This document shows, piece by piece, positions 9,194 through 22,604 of a DNA stretch of 64,000 nucleotides. This DNA is from Rhodanobacter sp. PCA2. GTDB lineage: Bacteria > Pseudomonadota > Gammaproteobacteria > Xanthomonadales > Rhodanobacteraceae. A model generated the notes under the pieces. That model was not told where the DNA came from. It saw only the letters and a list, made by a program, of their open reading frames with translations, and searched no databases. Location of the stretch: NCBI RefSeq assembly GCF_013620825.1, contig NZ_NJIC01000020.1:97330-161329 (forward strand). The letters run 5' to 3'. How positions within the stretch are numbered: position 1 is the stretch's first letter; each line of letters starts with the position of its first letter. The translations under genes and the position numbers were made by a program.

Positions 9194-9874
9194 TCAGGGC
9201 TGCACGACGGCGAGAACCTTTGCGACTACCTGATCGATGCTCATGCCGGTGGTATCCACCTGCACGGCCCCCGCCGCGGGCCTGAGCGGGGCGACCGTCC
9301 GCGACGCATCGCGGTGGTCACGCGCCTCGATCTCGCGTTGCAGACTTGCTAGTGTAACGTTCAGCCCCTTTTCCTTCAACTGCTTATAGCGCCTTTTCGC
9401 CCGCTCGGCGGCGCTGGCGGTAAGGAACACCTTGAACGGCGCATCGGGGAAAATCACCGTGCCCATGTCGCGCCCATCGGCGACCAGGCCCGGCGCCTTG
9501 CGGAAACCCAGTTGCAGGTCCACCAGCGCCTGCCGCACCGGGGCGATCGAGGCGATCGCCGAGGCCGCCGCGCCGGCGGTTTCCGTGCGCAATTCGTCGG
9601 TGGCGTCGTGCCCGTTGACCAGGATGCGGGTGTCGCTGCCGTCGGCGCTGGGCTGGAACCGGATCTTCGTGGTCTCGGCACAGCGGGTCACCGCGTCGGC
9701 ATCGGACAAGTCCAGCCCTGCCGCGCCCGCGGCATAGCCCACCGCCCGGTACAGGGCGCCGGAATCCAGCAGCCGCCAGCCCAGGTGTTCGGCCACCCGC
9801 CGGCTGATCGTGCCCTTGCCCGAGCCCGAGGGGCCGTCGATGGTCAGCACGGGAACGGGAGCGGTTCGGCTCAT
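9194..9874 (-). CDS. cmk: Cytidylate kinase
   Basis: 226 residues; phosphorylates CMP and dCMP with ATP. The P-loop GPSGSGKGT is at residues 14-22. The NMP-binding region [12 protein letters not shown], the motif [13 protein letters not shown] and the lid-region RAKRRYKQL follow in order. The start at 9874 gives the usual length; an in-frame upstream ATG would add an atypical extension. It is the first gene of the cmk-rpsA-ihfB string and is divergent from the ACBP gene. Confidence 0.95.
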   Translation of the reverse strand: MSRTAPVPVLTIDGPSGSGKGTISRRVAEHLGWRLLDSGALYRAVGYAAGAAGLDLSDADAVTRCAETTKIRFQPSADGSDTRILVNGHDATDELRTETAGAAASAIASIAPVRQALVDLQLGFRKAPGLVADGRDMGTVIFPDAPFKVFLTASAAERAKRRYKQLKEKGLNVTLASLQREIEARDHRDASRTVAPLRPAAGAVQVDTTGMSIDQVVAKVLAVVQP

Positions 9875-9975
9875 GGGGAATCCAGGCAAGGCGAAAGGCC
9901 CGCATGGTATCGCGCCGGCCTGCGCGGCATCGCGTACCATATCGAAATTCCATGCGCACGCTTCGCCGATTCGCC

Positions 9976-12323
<2,348 letters not shown>

Positions 12324-12358
12324 GGTCGCACGCCCGCTGCGTCGCCACGCGCACCGCC

Positions 12359-12379
12359 GCGGCCGGGACTGCCGGCCGC
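12359..12379 (+). terminator. Hairpin downstream of fadH
   Basis: Perfect 8-bp arms GCGGCCGG / CCGGCCGC around a GACTG loop, 36 bases after the fadH stop. There is no clean T tract, so termination is plausible but not certain. Confidence 0.35.
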
Positions 12380-12480
12380 GACGACGGGTACAAAGAAAAC
12401 GCCCCGCGACGCGACGCATCGATACGGCCCGGGGGGGGAGTGGCCAGTATCGTTTTCAGCGTCGCCGCGAGGCGAGGCCG

Positions 12481-12517
12481 CCACCATCGGGGGAGGGGGG
12501 TGATGGTGGGGCGAGGG
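12481..12517 (+). other. G-rich element with quadruplex pattern and hairpin upstream of LysR gene
   Basis: Positions 12489-12517 read as four G runs (G5, G6, G4, G3) separated by loops of 1, 7 and 3 bases, which fits the canonical intramolecular G-quadruplex pattern. The same segment can instead form a hairpin, with CCACCATC (12481-12488) pairing with GATGGTGG (12502-12509). It lies 68 bases upstream of the LysR start codon. Confidence 0.45.
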
Positions 12518-12543
12518 CTATTTTATGAGCGACGCGTTCAAGT

Positions 12544-12562
12544 ATCTAATATATATTTAGAT
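12544..12562 (+). promoter_or_regulatory. AT-rich inverted repeat upstream of the LysR-type gene (candidate operator)
   Basis: ATCTAA and TTAGAT form perfect 6-bp arms around a TATATAT spacer, 23 bases upstream of the start codon. It is an abrupt AT-rich island in GC-rich DNA. The dimensions resemble LysR-family T-N11-A operators, so autoregulation is likely, but the element could also be part of the promoter. Confidence 0.4.
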
Positions 12563-12585
12563 CGTTCCTTATATGGAAAACGACT

Positions 12586-13497
12586 ATGTTCGACTTCCGC
12601 CAGTTGCGCTACTTCATCGCGGTCGCCGAGGAGTTGAGCTTCACCCGCGCCGCCATCCGTCTGCATATCTCGCAGCCGCCGCTGTCGCAGCAGATCCAGG
12701 CGCTGGAGCGCGACCTCGGCGTGCCCCTGCTGGAACGCAGCAAGCGCAAGGTGACGCTGACCGAACCGGGCCAGGTGTTCCTCGAACAGGCTCGCCATAT
12801 CCTGGCCCAGGCCGAAACGGCGCGCACCCGCACCGTTGCAGCCGCAGCGGGCCACAGCGGCCAGCTGCGACTGGCCTATACGGTATCGGTGTCGTTCCAC
12901 CCCGCCCTTCCGCGCGCCCTGCTGCGCCACCGGCAAGCGGCGCCGGGGGTGAACATGCAACTGCGCGAGATGTATACCGAAGCCCAGTTCGCGGCCTTGC
13001 TGGCCAACGAGATCGACGTCGGTTTCGTGCGCGACGAACCCCGCCACGTCCAGGATGCGCGCCAGCTGCGGCTGAGCGTGCTGGACCGCGAACCGCTGCT
13101 GCTGGCCCTGCCCTCCAGCCATGTACTGGCCGGCCGGGAGAGCCTGCGCATGGCCGAGGTGGCCGACGAGGCCTTCGTCAGCCAGCCGCGCGAACTCGCG
13201 GCGACCCTGCACGACCGGCTGCGGTCGCTGGCCGGCGAAGCCGGCTTCCAGCCCCGGATCGTGCAGCAGGCCCAGCAGATCAACGGCCTGCTGGCGCTGG
13301 TGGCTGCCGGCCTGGGACTGGCGCTGGTGCCGGCGACGATGCGCACCGTGCACCTTGCCGGGGTCAGCTACGTGCCGCTGGCCGACCCGGACGCCCACCT
13401 GCTGCTGGCGCTGGCCTGCCGCGTGGGCGATCCGTCGCCGGTGCTGGCCCAGTTCCTCGCCACGGCGGAGCAATCGGCCAGCGGCCCGGATGCCTGA
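12586..13497 (+). CDS. LysR-family transcriptional regulator
   Basis: 303 residues with an N-terminal winged helix-turn-helix (residues 1-60: LRYFIAVAEELSFTRAA, HISQPPLSQQIQALERDLGVPLLER) and a LysR substrate-binding domain (about 92-295). GGAAAA lies six bases before the ATG as a ribosome site. No divergent target gene lies beside it, because fadH upstream runs in the same direction; regulated genes and effector are unknown. The upstream palindrome suggests autoregulation. Confidence 0.88.
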   Translation: MFDFRQLRYFIAVAEELSFTRAAIRLHISQPPLSQQIQALERDLGVPLLERSKRKVTLTEPGQVFLEQARHILAQAETARTRTVAAAAGHSGQLRLAYTVSVSFHPALPRALLRHRQAAPGVNMQLREMYTEAQFAALLANEIDVGFVRDEPRHVQDARQLRLSVLDREPLLLALPSSHVLAGRESLRMAEVADEAFVSQPRELAATLHDRLRSLAGEAGFQPRIVQQAQQINGLLALVAAGLGLALVPATMRTVHLAGVSYVPLADPDAHLLLALACRVGDPSPVLAQFLATAEQSASGPDA

Positions 13498-13506
13498 ACC
13501 GGTGAC

Positions 13507-13535
13507 TTGTGGCTGGCGATTCAGCGGGTTATACT
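13507..13535 (+). promoter_or_regulatory. Sigma-70 promoter of the L36 gene
   Basis: TTGTGG and TATACT are separated by 17 bases, upstream of an AGGAG ribosome site and the GTG start. No Zur-box palindrome is visible, so expression looks constitutive rather than zinc-controlled. Confidence 0.65.
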
Positions 13536-13574
13536 TGCCCGCTGACATTTTTCGTTTGGTATCAGGAGCTCGCC

Positions 13575-13700
13575 GTGAAGGTGCTTAACTCGTTGAAGTC
13601 CGCCAAGGCGCGGCACCGCGACTGCAAGATCGTGCGTCGTCGCGGCAAGGTGTTCGTGATCTGCAAGAGCAACCCGCGTTTCAAGGCTCGCCAGCGCTGA
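13575..13700 (+). CDS. rpmJ: 50S ribosomal protein L36, type B (zinc-independent)
   Basis: A 41-residue ribosomal protein of the YkgO/type-B L36 group with GTG start and AGGAG six bases upstream. In the zinc form the ligands follow CxxC-x12-C-x4-H. Here only C17 and C30 remain; the first cysteine position is His14 and the final His is lost, so a zinc ribbon cannot form. In many bacteria this form replaces the zinc protein under zinc starvation; whether a second, zinc-binding L36 exists elsewhere cannot be seen here. Confidence 0.92.
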   Translation: MKVLNSLKSAKARHRDCKIVRRRGKVFVICKSNPRFKARQR

Positions 13701-13725
13701 ACCCGGCGCGGCGGTGCCCATGAGA

Positions 13726-13749
13726 GGCCGCGCCCTGCGCGGCCTTTTT
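13726..13749 (+). terminator. Intrinsic terminator of the L36 gene
   Basis: Perfect 8-bp arms GGCCGCGC / GCGCGGCC with a CCT loop followed by TTTTT, 25 bases after the stop. Confidence 0.85.
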
Positions 13750-13775
13750 CGTGCCCGCAGCCATGCCGCAACGCC

Positions 13776-14264
13776 TCAGCCGCCTGCCGATCCTCCGCTG
13801 CGCGGCGGCCGGCACGACCACCAGAACAGCGCCGCGGACACGGACAGCGAGACCCAGTAGTCGCTGGGCGCCGGTCCCCACCAGTGGATGTGCCACGGGA
13901 TGTAGCGCGGCGCGAAATGCGCGATGCCGTAGGCCGGGTTCAGCACGAACCACAAAAAGTCCTCGGCGATCCAGAACAGCATGATGCAGGCGAACACGCG
14001 CGCCTCGGCGCGCCAGCTCCAGCGGCCGGTGAAGATCAGCGGAAAATGGAAACACAGCGCCATGAACGGGAACAGCCACGCGTGGTAGCCCGTCATCGGC
14101 CGGCTGCTCCAGAAAATATCCAGCCACACGTTGTGATCGATGCGCCAGGTCGGCAGGTTCGCCGCCCAGCCGGCGGCGCCCTCGATCTGTATCTCCACGT
14201 TGGCGAAGAAGAAGGCCAGCAGGACCGTCCAGGCTACGGTCAATACCAGTACCAGTGGGCGCAT
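13776..14264 (-). CDS. Conserved-looking membrane protein of unknown function
   Basis: 162 residues with about four to five hydrophobic segments (RPLVLVLTVAWTVLLAFFFA at the start, YHAWLFPFMALCFHFPLIF, FACIMLFWIAEDFLWFVL and WVSLSVSAALFWW) and many Trp and His residues. I do not recognise a family. The ATG at 14264 starts just before the first helix. A TTG at 14321 overlapping the stop of the upstream glycosyltransferase would add 19 residues and suggest coupling, so the start is uncertain. It follows the diacylglycerol-glycosyltransferase-like gene by 53 bases, and a shared role in membrane lipid or envelope work is an inference only. Confidence 0.65.
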   Translation of the reverse strand: MRPLVLVLTVAWTVLLAFFFANVEIQIEGAAGWAANLPTWRIDHNVWLDIFWSSRPMTGYHAWLFPFMALCFHFPLIFTGRWSWRAEARVFACIMLFWIAEDFLWFVLNPAYGIAHFAPRYIPWHIHWWGPAPSDYWVSLSVSAALFWWSCRPPRSGGSAGG

Positions 14265-14317
14265 GGGGGGAAGGTCGTCCCCTGCGCGCAAGGGGCGTTG
14301 ATCCAGCTGACGCACGC

Positions 14318-15481
14318 TCAATGGTCCATCGGCGCGGCTGCCGGCGATCCGCCTTCAAGCTGCCCTCGCACGATCTCCAGCACACGTCGTGCCGCCTGTG
14401 GCTGGCCGAGGCGGCGTGCGTGTTCGCGCATCCGCGCCAGGCGCTGCGGTTCGGCCAGCAACTGGCGCACCCGGTATTCGAGCGAGACCAGGTCGATCGC
14501 TTTCAGCGCCGCGCCCTGTTCCAGCACGTAGTCCGCGTTGCGTTCCTCCTGGCCGGGCACGGGCGCGTACACCACCATCGGCACGCCCATCGCCAGGCAC
14601 TCGGACGTGGTCAGGCCGCCGGGCTTGGTGATCACCAGGTCGGAGCAGGCCATCAGCTGGGGCACCTCGTTGGTGAAGCCGAACGGAAACAGCCGCCCCG
14701 GATGTTCCGCCGCATGGATCTTCAGCTTGGCCAGCGCGGCCTCGTTGCGGCCGGCCAGCACGATGAGCTGGAAATCGTGTTCGAGCCGCATCAGCGCGGC
14801 CGCCACTTCGTCGAGCTTGCCGACGCCGGCGCCGCCGCCCATCAGCATGATGGTCAGCCGTGCCGGGTCCAGGCCGAAACGCGCGGCGCAGGCCTGGCGA
14901 TCCTGGGGCTGGGTGAATGCCGGCATCACAGGAATGCCGGTGGTGTGGACGCGCTCCGCCTCGATGCGGTTGGCCTTCATGCGGAAGGCGATTTCGTCGC
15001 TGGCGGCGAAGAAGCCGGTCATGCGTGGGATCACCCACATGCCATGCAGGTCGAAATCGGTGACCTGGACCCATACCGGCACCGTGAAACGCTCGCGCCG
15101 GATCTCGTGCATCAGCATTTCGGCGGGCAGGAAGTGGGTGCAGACGATGGCGTCGGGCGCGAACGCGTTGATCGCCTTGCGCAGGTCGCCCGTGCCGAGC
15201 CGCTCCATGGCACGCCGCAGCTTCTGCATCGGGCCGTCCGGATCGGCGTCCGAGCTGCGCTGGTACAGCATGCCCCACAGCGTGGGGTAGCTGCTGATCA
15301 GCGTGATGTAGAAATCGGTGTACAGCTTGCGGAATGCGGATGGCACGTAGTCCATCGCATCCAGATGCTTCGTCTCGACCTGCGGCAGCGTAGCCTCTGC
15401 GGTCAGCCGCAGCGCCTCGGCGGCACGCATGTGGCCCGCACCGGCGGATACGCTGAGAAACAGGATTTTCTGCTGCGGCAT
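14318..15481 (-). CDS. MGDG-synthase/processive diacylglycerol glycosyltransferase-like protein (GT28, MurG superfamily)
   Basis: 387 residues in two Rossmann-like halves. The N-terminus ILFLSVSAGAGHMRAAEAL is the lipid-acceptor motif of the MGDG-synthase N-domain. The C-terminal nucleotide-sugar site is LMGGGAGVGKLDEV followed by ITKPGGLTTSECLAMG near residue 290. Relatives in plants and Firmicutes add galactose or glucose to diacylglycerol. The product here is therefore probably a glycolipid synthase at the inner membrane, using UDP-sugar. It lies 114 bases after greA. Sugar and acceptor cannot be fixed from sequence. Confidence 0.82.
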   Translation of the reverse strand: MPQQKILFLSVSAGAGHMRAAEALRLTAEATLPQVETKHLDAMDYVPSAFRKLYTDFYITLISSYPTLWGMLYQRSSDADPDGPMQKLRRAMERLGTGDLRKAINAFAPDAIVCTHFLPAEMLMHEIRRERFTVPVWVQVTDFDLHGMWVIPRMTGFFAASDEIAFRMKANRIEAERVHTTGIPVMPAFTQPQDRQACAARFGLDPARLTIMLMGGGAGVGKLDEVAAALMRLEHDFQLIVLAGRNEAALAKLKIHAAEHPGRLFPFGFTNEVPQLMACSDLVITKPGGLTTSECLAMGVPMVVYAPVPGQEERNADYVLEQGAALKAIDLVSLEYRVRQLLAEPQRLARMREHARRLGQPQAARRVLEIVRGQLEGGSPAAAPMDH

Positions 15482-15595
15482 GGTGCGGACCGTTGTCGGA
15501 TGTGCATCGGCGGGAGCGGCCACGCCCCCGCATGGCTCGTCGGGTTGACCACGCCTGTGGCCAACCGTTCCGCGCACAATACCTCCAACCCGCAC

Positions 15596-16071
15596 TCAGG
15601 AATAACGCACGCCGGTGATTTCGTAGTGCTTGACCCCGTTCGGGGCGGTGAACTCGAAGCTGTCGCCCTCGTTCTTGCCGATCAGCGCGCGGGCGATCGG
15701 CGAGGAGACGGCGATCAGGCCCTGCTTGATGTCGGCTTCGAGGTCGCCCACGATCTGGTAGGTCACCTCGGCGCCGCTGTCCTCGTCCGCCAGGTCCACG
15801 ATGGCGCCGAACACCACCTTGCTGCCGGGGTTCAGCCGCGACACGTCGATCACCTCGGCGGTGGAGAGCAGCGCTTCCAGCTGGGCGATGCGGCCCTCGA
15901 TGAAGCTCTGCAGCTCGCGCGCGGCGTGGTATTCCGCGTTTTCCTTGAGGTCGCCGTGCGCGCGGGCCTCGGCGATCGCCGCGATGATGCGCGGGCGTTC
16001 TCCGGACTTCAGGCGTTCCAGCTCGGCGCGCAGGCGTTCCGAGCCGGCCTTGGTGATGGGGGCGCGAGCGC

Positions 16072-16075
<4 letters not shown>
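15596..16075 (-). CDS. greA: Transcription elongation factor GreA
   Basis: 159 residues: an N-terminal coiled coil (about 1-75, with the conserved [26 protein letters not shown] at its tip and return strand) and a C-terminal FKBP-like domain ending in [13 protein letters not shown]. It enters the secondary channel of RNA polymerase and promotes cleavage of backtracked RNA. The start overlaps the carB stop by four bases. Confidence 0.97.
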
Positions 16076-19299
<3,224 letters not shown>

Positions 19300-19300
19300 C

Positions 19301-20428
19301 TCAGCGGGCCTCCTGCATCAGCTTGGCAAACCGGTCGAACAGGTAACCGATGTCGTGGGGGCCGGGGCTCGCTTCCGGGTGCCCCTGGAAGCAGAACGCC
19401 GGGCGGTCGGTGAGCGCGAAGCCCTGCAGCGTGCCGTCGAACAGCGAGGTGTGCGTGACCCGCACGTTCGCCGGCAGCGTGGCCGGGTCCACCGCGAAAC
19501 CGTGGTTCTGGCTGGTGATCAGCACGCGGCCGTCGCCGTGGTCCTTCACCGGGTGGTTGGCGCCGTGGTGGCCGAACTTCATCTTCAGCGTCTTCGCGCC
19601 CAGCGCCAGGCCCATGATCTGGTGGCCGAGGCAGATGCCGAACAGCGGGATCTTCGCGTCGAGGAAGGCCTTGGCAGCGGCGATCGCGTAGTCGCAGGCG
19701 GCCGGGTCGCCAGGGCCGTTGGAGAGGAACACGCCATCGGGCTGCATCGCCAGCGCCTCGGCCGCCGGCGTCTGCGCCGGCACCACCGTGATGTCGCAAC
19801 CCTGCTCGGCGAGCAGGCGCAGGATGTTCTGCTTCACGCCGAAGTCGTAGGCCACCACCTTGAAGCGCCTGGCCGGCTGGTTGAAAGCCATGCGGTCGAG
19901 GTCGTAGACGCCTTCGTTCCAGGCGTACGGACTGGTCGCGCTGACCACCTTGGCCAGGTCCATGCCGTTCAGGCCGGGGAAGGCCCGCGCCTTGGCCAGC
20001 GCGGCCTCGGCCGAGATGCCCTCGCCAGCGACGATGCAGCCGGCCAGCGCGCCCTTGTCGCGCAGGATGCGCGTGAGGCGGCGGGTATCGATGCCGGCGA
20101 TCGCCACGACGCCGTGGCGCCTGAGGTAATCGGGCAGGCTTTCGGTGCTGCGCCAGTTGCTGGCCCGGCGCGGCACGTCGCGCACGATCAGGCCGGCGGC
20201 GTGCACCTTGCCGGATTCGACGTCCTCGGCGTTGCAGCCGGTGTTGCCGATGTGGGGGTAGGTCAGGGTGACGATCTGCCGGCTGTACGAGGGATCGGTG
20301 AGGATCTCCTGGTAGCCGGTCATGGCGGTGTTGAAGACCACCTCGCCAACGGTTTCACCAGTCGCGCCCACGGCATGGCCGTGGAACACGCTGCCGTCTT
20401 CGAGGGCGAGCAGTGCGGGGATGGGCAT
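19301..20428 (-). CDS. carA: Carbamoyl-phosphate synthase small (glutaminase) subunit
   Basis: 375 residues. The N-terminal CarA-specific domain contains [16 protein letters not shown]. The C-terminal class-I glutamine amidotransferase has its nucleophile in FGICLGHQ (C266) with the His-Glu pair in [12 protein letters not shown]. It feeds ammonia to CarB. The ATG at 20428 follows a good sigma-70 promoter by about 90 bases. Leading gene of carA-carB-greA and probably the two genes after it. Confidence 0.97.
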   Translation of the reverse strand: MPIPALLALEDGSVFHGHAVGATGETVGEVVFNTAMTGYQEILTDPSYSRQIVTLTYPHIGNTGCNAEDVESGKVHAAGLIVRDVPRRASNWRSTESLPDYLRRHGVVAIAGIDTRRLTRILRDKGALAGCIVAGEGISAEAALAKARAFPGLNGMDLAKVVSATSPYAWNEGVYDLDRMAFNQPARRFKVVAYDFGVKQNILRLLAEQGCDITVVPAQTPAAEALAMQPDGVFLSNGPGDPAACDYAIAAAKAFLDAKIPLFGICLGHQIMGLALGAKTLKMKFGHHGANHPVKDHGDGRVLITSQNHGFAVDPATLPANVRVTHTSLFDGTLQGFALTDRPAFCFQGHPEASPGPHDIGYLFDRFAKLMQEAR

Positions 20429-20516
20429 GGGAACCGCCTTTCGGGTGCAGCAAAGTCCGCAAGCCGCGCGAGACAGGCTTGGGACCTTGGAGGGGAGGAC
20501 ATTCGGGCGGGTCGCA

Positions 20517-20545
20517 ATGATAGGCGTCGCGGACCTTTCTGTCCA
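20517..20545 (-). promoter_or_regulatory. Sigma-70 promoter of carA
   Basis: Reading the minus strand, TGGACA and TATCAT are exactly 17 bases apart. The predicted start lies about 80 bases before carA. No PyrH/PepA/ArgR boxes were recognised by eye. Confidence 0.65.
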
Positions 20546-20640
20546 CTTCGAACGTGACAAATGGCGCCAACTCCGTCAGCACCCGTACCGCCTGCCGGCG
20601 CTACACTCGCCGCGTCTTTTCACCGGATTGAAACCTGTAC

Positions 20641-21336
20641 ATGAACCCGGCCGCCCTGCTGGACCCTGCGCGCCTAGACCGCCCGGATACCCTGATCCGG
20701 CATGAACCGTTTCCGTTCATGATCGCGCATGGCCAGTTGCCGGACGAAGCGCGCGGCGACCTGGACCGGGACTTTCCGCCCTATTCCAGCGCCGGCTTCT
20801 TTCCCTGGAACCCGGACGACTGCGGCCCCTCGGTCAATGCGCTGGTGGAACAGCTCGTCGCCCCGGCCTTCGCCGGCCTGATCGGCCAGCGGCTGGGGAT
20901 TCCCGACCTCGGCGACTATCCCACCCTGGTGACGCTGTGCCGGCTGCTGAACCGGCGCCACGGCACCATCCACACCGACAGCAAGTCCAAGGTCGCCACC
21001 GCCCTGCTCTACCTCAACCCGCAATGGCGCGATACCAGCGACGGCTGCCTGCGCTTCCTGGAAAAGATCGACGACATCGACGCCACCGTGGCGCCCGAAC
21101 TGCCGCCGCTGTACGGCGAGTTCGCGGTGTTCAAGCGCGCCGAGAATTCCTTCCACGGCCACCTGCCCTACGAGGGCGAGCGCCGGGTGATCCAGGTGGC
21201 CTGGCTCACCAGCGAGGAGGAGAAGCTGCGCAAGACCAGGCGTGGCGAGTTCTCCCGCCTGTTCAAGAAGCTGCTGGGCCGGCTGGACACGCGCTACGGC
21301 GCCGGCCGCGACCGCAACGCCGCCCACCGCGACTGA
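20641..21336 (+). CDS. 2-oxoglutarate/Fe(II)-dependent oxygenase family protein
   Basis: 231 residues with the iron-binding facial triad of 2OG oxygenases: HxD at H111-T-D113 and distal histidine H172 or H174 in NSFHGHLPYEGERR, followed by the 2OG-binding arginine R181 or R182. The fold resembles prolyl-4-hydroxylase-type domains (PF13640). The C-terminus is very basic. Substrate unknown; related small enzymes hydroxylate proteins or sugars. It is divergent from carA by 212 bases and converges with the exchanger gene. Confidence 0.78.
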   Translation: MNPAALLDPARLDRPDTLIRHEPFPFMIAHGQLPDEARGDLDRDFPPYSSAGFFPWNPDDCGPSVNALVEQLVAPAFAGLIGQRLGIPDLGDYPTLVTLCRLLNRRHGTIHTDSKSKVATALLYLNPQWRDTSDGCLRFLEKIDDIDATVAPELPPLYGEFAVFKRAENSFHGHLPYEGERRVIQVAWLTSEEEKLRKTRRGEFSRLFKKLLGRLDTRYGAGRDRNAAHRD

Positions 21337-21343
21337 GCCGCGC

Positions 21344-22348
21344 TCAGCGGGCGAAGTGCCAGGCCACGTAGGCGGCGAACACGCCGTACAACAGGCCCAC
21401 CGGCAGCAGCCGGCGCGCGTCCACGTGGCCGCGCCGGAACAGCCGCCACAGGTAGACGATGGCAATCGCGGTGAGCGCGCCGGACACGATCAGCGGCGGG
21501 TCGAACAACCACGGCGTGGCGAAGATCGCCAGCGCGCTGGGGATGGTGGCCTGGATCATCATCGCGCCGGAGATGTTCGCCAACGCCAGGCGCTCCTTGC
21601 CCTGGCGCACCCAGATCAGCGCGTTGAGCGTTTCCGGCAGCTCGGTCGCGACCGGGCTGAGCACCAGCGCCACCAGGTGCGGCGGCAAGGCAAAGGCCTC
21701 GCCGATCGCTTCCAGCTGCCCCACGAACACCCGCGAGGCCGCGGCGATCACCGTCAGTGCAGCCACCGTCTGCACCAGCACCCAGCGCATCGCCGGCTCG
21801 GCCTGCCGCGGCGACAGTTTCAGCGGCTCCAGCTCCTCCTCGTCCGGCGCGCTGTCGTCGCTGCGCATCTCGCGCCACACGTACAGCGCGTAGGCCAGCA
21901 GGAACAGTACGCCCAGCAGCGGCTTCAGCGCGAACACCACGAGGCCCAGGCCCACCTTGACCGCGAAGATCGCCAGGAACCAGGCCTGGTCGTGGGCCAG
22001 CCGCTGGTGGTCGACGCGCACCAGGCGGTCGGTGCGCCGCAGGCGGCGGCGGTTGAACCACAGCGCCGCGCCGACCACCGCGTAGGCAATGGTGGCCAGC
22101 ACCAGCGGGCCACCCATGGCCGCACCCACGCCGATGTCGCGCGCCTCCGGGCTCTTGCCGAAGACCACCGCCACGAAGGTCACCGCGCTTTCCGGCAACG
22201 CGGTGCCGAACGCCGCCAGCACGGTGCCGGTGGTGGTCGCGCCGAGCTTGAGCTTGCGCCCCAGCCATTCGATGCCGTTGACGAAGTATTCGCAGGCGAG
22301 ATAGATCGCGCCGGCCGAGACGAGGAACAGGCAGAACGTGAGCAGCAT
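21344..22348 (-). CDS. CaCA-superfamily cation exchanger (Ca2+/Na+ or Mn2+ exporter candidate)
   Basis: 334 residues with about ten membrane helices in two inverted repeats. The repeat signatures carry the essential acidic residues in FGTALPES (E53) and ATELPET (E239), typical of the CaCA family, with an acidic cytosolic loop (DDSAPDEEELEP) near residues 164-175. Family members exchange Ca2+ for Na+ or H+. The 5' leader, however, carries a yybP-ykoY manganese riboswitch, a class that usually controls manganese exporters. Manganese export is therefore a reasoned inference, not something the protein sequence alone shows. The ATG at 22348 starts just before helix 1. Confidence 0.85.
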   Translation of the reverse strand: MLLTFCLFLVSAGAIYLACEYFVNGIEWLGRKLKLGATTTGTVLAAFGTALPESAVTFVAVVFGKSPEARDIGVGAAMGGPLVLATIAYAVVGAALWFNRRRLRRTDRLVRVDHQRLAHDQAWFLAIFAVKVGLGLVVFALKPLLGVLFLLAYALYVWREMRSDDSAPDEEELEPLKLSPRQAEPAMRWVLVQTVAALTVIAAASRVFVGQLEAIGEAFALPPHLVALVLSPVATELPETLNALIWVRQGKERLALANISGAMMIQATIPSALAIFATPWLFDPPLIVSGALTAIAIVYLWRLFRRGHVDARRLLPVGLLYGVFAAYVAWHFAR

Positions 22349-22360
22349 GGGATGCACGTG

Positions 22361-22410
22361 GGCCGGGCGAACGGGACAACCGATGGCGCAGCGACACCGT
22401 TCGCCCGGCC
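22361..22410 (-). promoter_or_regulatory. Long hairpin between riboswitch and exchanger start (expression platform)
   Basis: Perfect 14-bp arms GGCCGGGCGAACGG / CCGTTCGCCCGGCC around a 22-base loop end 12 bases before the start codon. Its place, directly after the riboswitch aptamer and before the coding region, suggests the switching element. It has no T run, so control of translation initiation is more likely than termination. Confidence 0.6.
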
Positions 22411-22420
22411 GGGTGAACAT

Positions 22421-22566
22421 ATCGCTGGCCAAAGGTCTCGCCGGGCAAGTCGCCGCTTGGCGACGCTGCTGTCCGCACCATGGCGCCACACGGCGGCGAC
22501 CAAGTCTGTTGATGCGAACGCCTCTGGGGACGAGGCTGGCTACTCCCCAATGACAGGCTGGCGATG
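22421..22566 (-). promoter_or_regulatory. yybP-ykoY manganese riboswitch
   Basis: On the minus strand the leader shows the conserved aptamer parts in order: a closing stem (ATCGC...GCGAT), the loop GGGGAGTAGC, TCAACAGACTTGG, a variable arm, and the second loop GGCGAGACCTTTGGCC. These are the invariant elements of the yybP-ykoY class, shown to sense Mn2+ (including a Xanthomonas example). It controls the CaCA exchanger gene. The boundaries are approximate. Confidence 0.88.
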
Positions 22567-22604
22567 CTAGCTGCCGCCGACAGGCGCGGCAAGCCCTTGC
22601 GCGC

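Noticed and set aside
13575..13700. Zur-regulated control of the L36 gene
   Set aside because: No AT-rich Zur palindrome near the promoter.
20429..20516. Leader peptide controlling carAB
   Set aside because: A short frame begins ATGTCC in the leader but runs out of frame into carA, with no run of Arg or pyrimidine-linked attenuator.
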